Shown here one piece after another: positions 1-5,198 of a stretch of DNA of 7,958 nt (its first letter is position 1; each line of letters opens with the position of its first letter). Location: the NCBI GenBank assembly GCA_963750015.1, contig CAVVPU010000024.1, positions 1 to 7,958 on the forward strand, read 5' to 3'. Origin of the DNA: CAVVNC01 sp963750015. Lineage in GTDB: Bacteria > Desulfobacterota > Syntrophorhabdia > Syntrophorhabdales > WCHB1-27. The notes under the pieces are model-generated. The model saw only the letters and a list, made by a program, of their open reading frames with translations, was not told where the DNA came from and made no database searches. The position numbers and the translations under genes are program-made.

Positions 1-138
1 GGCACAGGGACGCTGCCTGCGAGCACGAACCCGGGGGCGTATAAGAGTCCCATAACGTTCCAGGGAGTGGCAGCAGGGACACTGGGGGCGGCAGGCACGT
101 TCAGCGGAACAGCAGCAGGGACCGCTGCGAAGAAATAG
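1..138 (+). CDS. C-terminal tail of an unidentified protein (5' end outside window)
   Basis: Frame 1 is open from the first base to a TAG at 136-138 and gives 45 residues rich in Gly, Ala and Thr, ending in Ala-Ala-Lys-Lys. The peptide has a loose internal repetition (Gly-Val-Ala-Ala-Gly-Thr, then Gly-Thr-Ala-Ala-Gly-Thr), mirrored in the DNA by two similar GCAGCAGGGAC stretches near 70-80 and 111-121. Low-complexity tails like this occur on exported or surface proteins, but no domain is visible and the family cannot be named. It lies upstream of the structured non-coding stretch and has no convincing terminator right after its stop. It could also be a chance open frame: 45 codons without a stop is not strong evidence at this G+C content. 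Confidence 0.4.
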   Translation, partial: GTGTLPASTNPGAYKSPITFQGVAAGTLGAAGTFSGTAAGTAAKK

Positions 139-236
139 GAGCAGTGCAGGCTTCTCCGTGCGGTAAGAGGTGTGTGGCCGTTCCCGGGGAAAAGCAGAGA
201 AGCGAAGAAAAAAGCTAAAGACGGTTTAAGGCCGTT

Positions 237-411
237 TGTGGGTAAGGGAGAGCCGCATGGCAAGAATCGCACGCACCCGCACGCGGGTTCCCGGCGGCGC
301 CCTGCCGCACCTCATGCCCATCCGCCGTACACCGAGTACGGCTGCGGGCAATGAGGCACGGCAGGTCATCCACATCTCATCGATTCTTCCCATGCGGCTC
401 TCCACTCCACA
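237..411. repeat. Large nested inverted repeat (candidate structured RNA or hairpin element)
   Basis: Bases 247-269 pair with 381-403 in 22 of 23 positions; the only mismatch is C261 against C389. Outside an asymmetric internal loop, 237-241 (TGTGG) pairs with 407-411 (CCACA). Inside, 301-307 (CCTGCCG) pairs with 359-365. After a CA/CA internal loop, 310-315 pairs with 351-356 and 316-319 with 346-349. The tip is 324-330 (GCCGTAC) with 336-342 and a 5-nt loop. The left side of the central bubble (270-300) holds its own hairpin at 275-288. The overall form is a closing stem, a large central bubble and an apical stem, about 175 nt in all. That outline resembles 6S RNA, most closely on the minus strand, but I see no 6S sequence signature. 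A MITE-like element is the alternative, though no target-site duplication is evident. Confidence 0.6.
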
Positions 412-442
412 CCGCAATTGTCTCGACCTGAGCCAATTGCGG
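412..442. repeat. CAATTG hairpin, copy 1
   Basis: CCGCAATTG (412-420) pairs with CAATTGCGG (434-442). A T/C mismatch (421/433) follows, then CTC (422-424) pairs with GAG (430-432) around a 5-nt loop. The same plan recurs at 504-532 with different but still paired bases. It begins directly after the large inverted repeat ends at 411. Confidence 0.6.
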
Positions 443-474
443 AGGAGTACATAGGACAAACAACCCAGCCAAAA

Positions 475-493
475 GGCGGCCCCATAGGCCGCC
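475..493. repeat. GC-rich hairpin, module copy 1
   Basis: GGCGGCC (475-481) pairs perfectly with GGCCGCC (487-493) around the loop CCATA. It lies at the same place in its module as the hairpin at 564-581. There is no T-run after it, so it is not an obvious terminator on either strand. Confidence 0.55.
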
Positions 494-503
494 GAAGAGC
501 AAT

Positions 504-532
504 CCCAATTGTCCCTACGTGGGCCAATTGGG
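504..532. repeat. CAATTG hairpin, copy 2
   Basis: CCCAATTG (504-511) pairs with CAATTGGG (525-532). The T/C mismatch (512/524) is kept relative to copy 1, and CCC (513-515) pairs with GGG (521-523) around a 5-nt loop. The outer and inner stems differ in sequence from copy 1 but remain complementary. Confidence 0.6.
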
Positions 533-563
533 CACTTCATAGGATAAGAGAGCTACCGGAAGA

Positions 564-581
564 GCGGCCCCGTCGGGCCGC
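564..581. repeat. GC-rich hairpin, module copy 2
   Basis: GCGGCCC (564-570) pairs with GGGCCGC (575-581) around a CGTC loop. It is the counterpart of the hairpin at 475-493, about 88 nt further on, and is likewise not followed by a T-run. Confidence 0.55.
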
Positions 582-598
582 CGTCAGATGGCCCAATG

Positions 599-633
599 GG
601 AAGTGCGCGCCTGCGGCGACTCTTCCTTTTTTT
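599..633 (+). terminator. Rho-independent terminator-like hairpin with seven T
   Basis: GGAAG (599-603) pairs with CTTCC (622-626), and CGCC (608-611) pairs with GGCG (615-618) around a TGC loop. Between the two stems lies a 4/3-nt internal loop. The 3' arm is followed at once by seven T (627-633). This is a good plus-strand intrinsic terminator, yet the nearest plus-strand protein stop is about 460 nt upstream, so it may end a non-coding transcript. Its 5' arm overlaps GAAGTGC (600-606), which can instead pair with GCACTTC (532-538), giving a possible alternative fold. Confidence 0.5.
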
Positions 634-677
634 GAAGGGGTGGCTCCGCGGGCTTTGGAAGGAAAGGCAAGAACCTA

Positions 678-715
678 TCGCGGACCAAGCTCTCGCCGTT
701 GGCGATGGTCCGCGA
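678..715. repeat. Long hairpin with 10-bp perfect stem
   Basis: TCGCGGACCA (678-687) is the exact reverse complement of TGGTCCGCGA (706-715). Inside, TCGCC (693-697) pairs with GGCGA (701-705) around a GTT loop, leaving the five bases 688-692 bulged on one side. There is no T-run on either side. It may be a palindromic repeat element or an RNA stem; no function can be assigned. Confidence 0.55.
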
Positions 716-786
716 GGGCAAGCCTGGATCGAGGGGGCGACGCGAGCCCCATTGATTGATAGCCCCTCGCTATCTTTCGCTAACGT

Positions 787-837
787 GATAAGGAAACGAG
801 GCGTCCGGTCTCTATGTCCCGGACGCCTCGTCTTATC
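787..837 (-). terminator. Strong hairpin terminator downstream of the Cache gene
   Basis: Thirteen bases (796-808) pair perfectly with 819-831 around a 10-nt loop. GATAAG (787-792) can pair with CTTATC (832-837) to lengthen the stem past a 3-nt bulge. On the minus strand the stem is followed by a T-rich stretch (CGTTTCCTTATC), which fits termination of the minus-strand gene that stops at 876. The plus-strand side is also T-rich (834-843), so it could work in both directions. Confidence 0.65.
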
Positions 838-875
838 TTTGTTTGATTAGCAGTTTTGCGGCTTTTTCCGAAATG

Positions 876-1334
876 TTACTCGAACACGCCGCAAAGCGTG
901 TACATGTCGGTCCCCTCTACCTTTTGGAGCCAAGCCTTTTTTGACTGTACTTTCTTGGTGGCAGGGTTGACCCATTCATATGTGGCCCATCCGCTCCCCT
1001 TTGTCTTGACTATTTCGATGAACTCCTTGATGAAATACTTGCCCGCAGGGTCCTTCAACTCCGTATGGTTCTGACCGATAAGACCGGGGTTCATAGGATT
1101 CGCAAGGGCTATACCATTTGTATCCTGAACTGTCACATAGAGTTCACCCTTCACAAACCGTCCCTTTGGGTTATTGACCTCTGCGAGTCCTTTTTCTTTG
1201 CCGTTTGCCTTAATGAAATCAGCCGCTTTGATGGCGAGTGCTTTGGCTTCTTCAAGCTGGGCCGCATTCGCCGTGTATACCCCCCCAATCATCAATGCCA
1301 ATGTAACTAGTGCCACTACCATTGTTTTTCGCAT
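876..1334 (-). CDS. Secreted single-Cache-domain protein
   Basis: The product is 152 residues. Residues 1-24 form a Sec signal peptide: basic start, hydrophobic core, and an Ala-Asn-Ala cleavage site before Ala25. The mature part is one small sensor domain of the single Cache (sCache_2-like) type. The run Gly-Glu-Leu-Tyr-Val-Thr-Val-Gln-Asp at 63-71, then Asn-Pro-Gly-Leu-Ile-Gly at 82-87, and Gly-Trp-Ala-Thr-Tyr-Glu-Trp-Val-Asn-Pro at 115-124 are typical of this family, which binds small ligands such as organic acids outside the cytoplasm. There is no transmembrane anchor and no output domain, so it is a free periplasmic domain rather than part of a chemoreceptor or kinase. The ATG at 1334 is preceded by GGGGAGG about 10 nt upstream, a slightly long spacing. 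It follows the adenylate cyclase gene in the same direction after 177 bp but appears to have its own promoter. A role as the ligand-binding partner of that cyclase is inference only. Confidence 0.8.
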   Translation of the reverse strand: MRKTMVVALVTLALMIGGVYTANAAQLEEAKALAIKAADFIKANGKEKGLAEVNNPKGRFVKGELYVTVQDTNGIALANPMNPGLIGQNHTELKDPAGKYFIKEFIEIVKTKGSGWATYEWVNPATKKVQSKKAWLQKVEGTDMYTLCGVFE

Positions 1335-1360
1335 TGCTTTCTATCCTCCCCTTTTGCAGA

Positions 1361-1390
1361 ACTATAGATGTGTACACCAGCTGTGTACAA
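1361..1390 (-). promoter_or_regulatory. Promoter with 19-bp palindrome upstream of the Cache gene
   Basis: Bases 1371-1389 read TGTACAC-CAGCT-GTGTACA, a perfect palindrome with 7-bp arms and a 5-bp centre. On the minus strand a -10-like TATAGT lies at 1366-1361, and TTGTAC at 1390-1385 sits in the -35 position with an 18-bp spacer. The palindrome thus occupies the spacer and overlaps the -35, the usual place for a repressor or a MerR-like activator operator. It does not match LexA, Fur, FNR or CRP consensus sites. The -35 is weak (three of six), so the promoter assignment is tentative; the palindrome itself is certain. A second AT-rich stretch with TATACT at 1412-1407 could hold another promoter. 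Confidence 0.4.
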
Positions 1391-1511
1391 TATTCTTGTC
1401 GGCAAAAGTATATAAAACTTAATGCCTTACACTGTGGCCTTTAGGGCCGCCACCAGCAGGCCGGAGCCGGAGAAAGACCGATGGGTGAGGGCCGGCCGTG
1501 GTCGCCCGCCG

Positions 1512-3470
1512 TTATTTCTCCGTCAGGTGGACTACCTCGCATGTGGGGCACTCGGTGATTATGGCCGGCCCGTTCTTATCTGTCTTGATCATTTCGTAGA
1601 TCGCTACCGGTTGTTCCTTGCCTTTGACGGTGACCCATTCCAAGCCCGTTATCTTTAGCCCTGCGAGTCTTCCTGCATCTATGGCCGGCTTCAATTTGTC
1701 TAAGGTGTTCTCGGTGATCAGTATGTGGGTCCCGTACTTCCTCGTGAGCCCTTCCACCCGGGAGGCGAGGTTCACGTGGTCCCCTATCACCGTGTAATCC
1801 ATCTTCTTTCCTTCGGCTCCGATGTTGCCCACCAGGACTTCCCCGGTATTGATGCCTATCCCCGTGTCGAAGGGTTCTTTCCCCTCCGCCCTCCACTTCG
1901 CCTGGAGCTTATTGAGGCGCTCCACCATCTCGACTGCGCACAAAGCGGCCCGTTCCGCGTGGTCCTCCTGTGCCAAGGGCGCGCCCCAGAAGGCGAGTAT
2001 CGCGTCTCCTATGAATTTGTCGAGGGTCCCTTCATGGGAAAAAATCACCTGAGCCATCTCTCCCAGGTATTCATTGAGGATAGACACCACCTCTTCCGGG
2101 GAATGGCGCTCGGAAAAGGCGGTGAAAGACTTGACGTCCGAGAAGAGTACTGTGATCTCCCTGCGGGATCCCCCGAGCTTCGCGAGCTCGGGGTTCTTTA
2201 CAAGCTCGTCGACCACTCTTTTGGTCACGTACGACGAGAACATGCCTCTTATTCTCCGGGCGTAGCGCTCCTCCATGGAAAAGCGCACTGCCGTCACTAC
2301 GAAGTATATGGAGAGTAGGTTGATGCCGGAAAAGCTGAGGTCGATCCAGAGTCCTTTCGAGAAGAAGAGCCAGTAGCCGCCCAGGAACATGGCAGAGAGA
2401 AAGAGGCAGGCCAGAAGTGCCCCGAGCGCGGCCCGGGCCTTGAGCATGCAGAAGGAAAAGGCGATCCCCGAAGCGAGGAGAATAAGGAGGCTCATTGCCT
2501 TCTTCGTCCGCTCGCGAAATTTCTTCTGGAGGATCGAAGCGATGACATTCGCGTGTTTCTCTATGCCAGGCATCAGAGGGGACGTAGGGGCCACCCTCAC
2601 ATCATAAATGCCCGTCGCCGTGGCCCCGACCAGAACGATTTTCCCCTTGAGCACCGATGAGTCCACCTTTCCGTCGAGGAGATCGGCCACCGGTACGTGG
2701 GGGAAGGTATGGGCAGGCCCATAGTAATTGATCAGGGTCCGCTGCCAGAGGTCGGTGGGTATGAAGAGATCGCCCATGTGCACGCCTTTGCCTGCGTCGA
2801 CGACGAGCGCTTCCTGGGGAAGCCCGTAGAAGAGACGTGCTGCCTGGAGGTCGATGGAAGGATAGAGCTCCTTGTCGTACTCGACGGCCATCATCTCCCA
2901 GCGCAGCACACCGTCGTCATCGGGTATCATGCTGATGTGGCCGAGGCCGGCGGCGCCCTCCGAGAGAATATCGAGGGGAAGGAGCGCGCCGGATGCGGCA
3001 ATGGGCGGAAAGATCTTGAAGTCTCCCATGTTCCGGATCATGGGGAAGGACCATTTCAGGAGCTTCTCGTTCTCGGCGACGTTCGGGCCGCCCTTGAAAG
3101 TAAAGGCGATGGGGAGAAGGATATTCCCCGCCTTCCTTATGGCCTCCCCGAGCTGTGCGTCGCCCCGCGCGGATTCGGCGAAGATTATATCCATGAGGAC
3201 GACTTTGGCGCCCCCCTCTCGTAGCAGATCGACGATCCGGGCAAGTTTTGCCCTGTCCCAGGGCCACCTGCCGACTCTTTCGATGCTCTTATCGTCTATG
3301 GCAAGGATCACGATGTTATCGGGAGGGGTTACTTTTCCGCGAATCTGAAACCCGAGATCGTAGAAAAGAAGGTCGAGTCGCTCCAAGGGGAGGATGTCCC
3401 GAAGCAGGCAGAACGACGCGATGAGGGTGACCGCGAGCCCGACAGCGAGAACGACCCATTTTTTTTTCAT
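1512..3470 (-). CDS. CHASE2-domain class III adenylate cyclase, membrane-bound
   Basis: The product has 652 residues and a complete CHASE2 cyclase architecture. A signal-anchor helix (about 5-24) is followed by an extracytoplasmic CHASE2 sensor domain (about 28-315), three closely spaced transmembrane helices (about 325-343, 347-370, 375-395), a short signalling helix, and a class III nucleotide cyclase domain (about 434-627). Asp445 (in FSDVKSFT) and Asp489 (in FIGDAILAFWG) are the two metal-binding aspartates. Lys485 and Asp558 (in MDYTVIGD) are the adenine-specifying pair, and Asn567 and Arg571 (NLASR) stabilise the transition state. All key residues are present, so cAMP production is expected. 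The ATG at 3470 has CGGAGG (3483-3478) 7 nt upstream. The C-terminus carries an extra stretch with a CxxC (Cys641, Cys644) after the catalytic domain. The gene is divergent from the phosphodiesterase-like gene at 3562 with 91 bp between starts. The signal sensed by CHASE2 is unknown. Confidence 0.92.
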   Translation of the reverse strand: MKKKWVVLAVGLAVTLIASFCLLRDILPLERLDLLFYDLGFQIRGKVTPPDNIVILAIDDKSIERVGRWPWDRAKLARIVDLLREGGAKVVLMDIIFAESARGDAQLGEAIRKAGNILLPIAFTFKGGPNVAENEKLLKWSFPMIRNMGDFKIFPPIAASGALLPLDILSEGAAGLGHISMIPDDDGVLRWEMMAVEYDKELYPSIDLQAARLFYGLPQEALVVDAGKGVHMGDLFIPTDLWQRTLINYYGPAHTFPHVPVADLLDGKVDSSVLKGKIVLVGATATGIYDVRVAPTSPLMPGIEKHANVIASILQKKFRERTKKAMSLLILLASGIAFSFCMLKARAALGALLACLFLSAMFLGGYWLFFSKGLWIDLSFSGINLLSIYFVVTAVRFSMEERYARRIRGMFSSYVTKRVVDELVKNPELAKLGGSRREITVLFSDVKSFTAFSERHSPEEVVSILNEYLGEMAQVIFSHEGTLDKFIGDAILAFWGAPLAQEDHAERAALCAVEMVERLNKLQAKWRAEGKEPFDTGIGINTGEVLVGNIGAEGKKMDYTVIGDHVNLASRVEGLTRKYGTHILITENTLDKLKPAIDAGRLAGLKITGLEWVTVKGKEQPVAIYEMIKTDKNGPAIITECPTCEVVHLTEK

Positions 3471-3551
3471 CCCTGTGCCTCCGAATGCTGTATCTTATCG
3501 TCCGCACCCCTGCCATGGCAAGCCATTTGTTTGTCGGGGGCCGTGCATCTG

Positions 3552-3558
3552 AAAGGAG
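3552..3558 (+). promoter_or_regulatory. Ribosome-binding site for the MBL-fold gene
   Basis: AAAGGAG ends 3 nt before the ATG at 3562. The spacing is short but the match is strong. The internal ATG at 3640, where homologues of this family would be expected to begin, has no comparable site at a usable distance, which is why 3562 is preferred. Confidence 0.45.
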
Positions 3559-3561
3559 CCG

Positions 3562-4404
3562 ATGGGAATCAACGAATTGTACGCATTTATGAAAAGACAC
3601 CTTGACAACGGGACGGGCGGATGCATAAAATTGTATGACATGAAGATACGGATACTCGGCTGTTCCGGAGGCTTGGCGCCAGGTCACAGGACTACATCGT
3701 TCCTCATCAACGGTTCGGTGCTCATCGATGCGGGAACGGTATCCGAGGCGCTCGAAATGCACGAGCTGAGAGCGATTCGTGCGATACTCGTCAGTCACGC
3801 CCACATGGATCACATAAAAGACCTCCTCACCCTGGCTGACAACCTCAATTTCCTCGAGAGTCGGGGCGTGGCGCTGGCCGCGGTCGGGCCCGTTCTCGAC
3901 GCACTCCTTACCCATCTTTTCAACGACAAGATATGCCCTGATTTTACCCGCATACCTTCACCCGATTCACCTATCTTCACGCCCCTTCCCCTCACCATGG
4001 AGAAGACCGTGGTTCTGGACGGGATCGAAGCCACACCCGTTGCCGTCAACCATACGGCTGTATGCTCTGCCTTCGTCGTGAAAGAAAACGGAAGGGGCTT
4101 CTTGTTCACCGCCGATTCGGGCCGCACCGAACGGTGTTGGGATCTCGCCGGGACGGATGATGGGATCGAGATGATCATGGCCGACGTCTCCTTTCCGAAC
4201 AGCATGGGTTCCCAGGCAACGTTGAGCGGTCATATGACGCCTGCCGTATTGAAGGAGTGCATCCATTCTTACGGGCTACGGCACAAGACGATCTACGTCA
4301 CCCACATGAAGCCCTATTTCTGCAAAGAGATCATGGCCGAGCTGACCAATATGGGAGAAGAGAACATAAGGTTCCTCGAGCAAGGCAGCGTCCTGACCAT
4401 CTAA
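3562..4404 (+). CDS. MBL-fold hydrolase, probable 3',5'-cyclic-nucleotide phosphodiesterase
   Basis: The product is 280 residues and cytosolic, with no signal peptide. It has the metallo-beta-lactamase fold. Strand 1 (Lys28-Ile-Arg-Ile-Leu-Gly-Cys-Ser-Gly-Gly) leads to Asp56-Ala-Gly, then the His79-Ala-His81-Met-Asp83-His84 metal motif, with further ligands His164, Asp185 and His224, and His248 near the end. The spacing and the run HxHxDHIKDLLTLADNL resemble the class II cAMP phosphodiesterase-like proteins of Geobacter-type bacteria rather than lactamases or RNases. The expected reaction is hydrolysis of cAMP (or cGMP) to the 5'-monophosphate. Placement divergent from an adenylate cyclase supports this. 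The first 26 residues precede the family's usual start; ATG 3640 (Met27) would give a 254-residue protein, but its ribosome-binding site is poor. Another phosphodiesterase or hydrolase activity cannot be excluded from sequence alone. Confidence 0.8.
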   Translation: MGINELYAFMKRHLDNGTGGCIKLYDMKIRILGCSGGLAPGHRTTSFLINGSVLIDAGTVSEALEMHELRAIRAILVSHAHMDHIKDLLTLADNLNFLESRGVALAAVGPVLDALLTHLFNDKICPDFTRIPSPDSPIFTPLPLTMEKTVVLDGIEATPVAVNHTAVCSAFVVKENGRGFLFTADSGRTERCWDLAGTDDGIEMIMADVSFPNSMGSQATLSGHMTPAVLKECIHSYGLRHKTIYVTHMKPYFCKEIMAELTNMGEENIRFLEQGSVLTI

Positions 4405-4511
4405 AGTCGGACCCCATCTCCCATCCTACCTCCACTTTCCCTTTTCCTTTCCCCATCCTATAGCTTAAGTTTGTCCTCCCTCTTCCGAGAAGCTCTTAGA
4501 GGAGACAAGCG

Positions 4512-5198
4512 ATGGGAAGGGGGAATCACACGTGGCCGATCTCGCACCCTGCGGGCCTGATTGGCGGGATTCGGCTCTTCGAAAGAGTCTTTCGGTCTGC
4601 TTATGTCACGGCCCTCGCCGCGGCCCTGCTTCTGGCTTCGCCTTGCGCCTACGGCTTCTCCGGCTCGGAACAAAAGGCCGACCAGGCCCGGGACGGGCTC
4701 GTTTTCCAGTTGAAAAAATTCGTCGAGGCGGCCTATGTCAGAGGCGACTCAGACGCGGCTGCCCGAGAGCTTCGGGCGCTCGCCTCCTGGGGCATCGACG
4801 CAAACGACGTCAATCCCCTTCAGGCCATCAACCGCTGCCTCATGCCCAAAGGCTTGTTCCTCACCAGCTCTTACACAGGCTCCGTGCCTGCGAAACCCGT
4901 GGTGAAGCTCTTCTCCATCGCGAAACAAGACGTGTTCGACCACTTCGTCGTGGACGGCTCGAAAAGGGAGACCCTCTTCGGGAGAAGGCTCGGCGGATAT
5001 CGACGGGTCTTGCTGGACAGGGAGATATTCTCCACCTCGGATGCGTCCCCCGTGGCAATGCCTTACAACCTAGGCCCATCAGGCTCGTCCGCGCCCGCGT
5101 GGGTGATTGTCATCCCCTATGGATCGCTGCACGATCTCTACGGTAGCCGGGACCCATCCATGGAGGAGCGGCTCGTGGAAGAGCTCGACGATCCATGA
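4512..5198 (+). CDS. Exported protein of unknown family, N-terminal part (frame-interrupted gene)
   Basis: This is the first 228 residues of what looks like one gene continuing to 5610. The ATG at 4512 has AGAGGAG ending 7 nt upstream. An unusually long polar N-region (about 30 residues) is followed by a hydrophobic segment at 31-44 and a likely Sec cleavage site after Ala46-Tyr-Gly48. The mature part has no domain I recognise; Trp197-Val-Ile-Val-Ile-Pro-Tyr looks like a buried strand. The frame ends at TGA 5196-5198, just after Glu-Glu-Leu-Asp-Asp-Pro. The next frame continues directly with Ile-His-Glu-Ile-Thr-His, so skipping one base near 5190 restores a single 366-residue protein. Codon usage is alike on both sides, which suggests a recent or artefactual shift rather than long decay. 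Truncated here, the protein would lack its putative metal site. Confidence 0.6.
   Translation: MGRGNHTWPISHPAGLIGGIRLFERVFRSAYVTALAAALLLASPCAYGFSGSEQKADQARDGLVFQLKKFVEAAYVRGDSDAAARELRALASWGIDANDVNPLQAINRCLMPKGLFLTSSYTGSVPAKPVVKLFSIAKQDVFDHFVVDGSKRETLFGRRLGGYRRVLLDREIFSTSDASPVAMPYNLGPSGSSAPAWVIVIPYGSLHDLYGSRDPSMEERLVEELDDP

Larger units (their letters stand above)
139..875. other. 737-bp stretch without a convincing gene, dense in inverted repeats
   Basis: Short open frames occur on both strands here, but their translations are Arg/Pro-rich and low in hydrophobic order, have no recognisable domain, and lack a good ribosome-binding site. What the stretch does hold is an almost continuous run of inverted repeats: 150-156/197-203, 219-224/232-237, 247-269/381-403 with nested stems inside, 412-420/434-442, 475-481/487-493, 504-511/525-532, 564-570/575-581, 599-603/622-626, 678-687/706-715, 758-763/769-774 and 796-808/819-831. 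Such density suggests one or more structured RNAs or a cluster of palindromic repeat elements. The individual parts are listed separately. Confidence 0.6.

Noticed and set aside
139..411. Group II intron or retron fragment
   Set aside because: Long stems near GTGCG and GAGAGCCG looked suggestive, but there is no domain V with its bulged stem and GAAA loop, no reverse transcriptase and no conserved boundary.
226..540. Minus-strand open frame of 104 codons
   Set aside because: It crosses the large inverted repeat, has a composition unlike the real genes here and no recognisable family; the pairing explains the sequence better.
412..606. CRISPR array or integron attC sites
   Set aside because: Only two diverged units with internal hairpins and no regular identical repeats or spacers; no GTTRRRY core sites.
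418..759. Plus-strand open frame of 113 codons in the hairpin-rich stretch
   Set aside because: Arg/Pro-rich translation without domain or ribosome-binding site, running through several perfect inverted repeats; it looks like a chance frame in GC-rich DNA.
1725..2318. Plus-strand open frame of 197 codons
   Set aside because: Antisense shadow of the adenylate cyclase catalytic domain, which has every expected catalytic residue.
2697..3224. Plus-strand open frame of 175 codons
   Set aside because: Antisense shadow of the CHASE2 sensor domain.
3316..3915. Minus-strand open frame of 199 codons spanning the divergent region
   Set aside because: It would overlap the starts of both the cyclase and the MBL-fold gene and has a scrambled, Arg-rich translation.
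4512..4650. Lipoprotein signal in the protein starting at 4512
   Set aside because: Cys45 follows Ala-Ser-Pro, and proline directly before the cysteine does not fit a lipobox.
5160..5198. Programmed +1 frameshift of the prfB type
   Set aside because: The junction codons GAT-CCA-TGA are not a known slippery site, and the purine-rich GGAGGAG at 5162-5168 is much too far upstream; kept only as a remote option.
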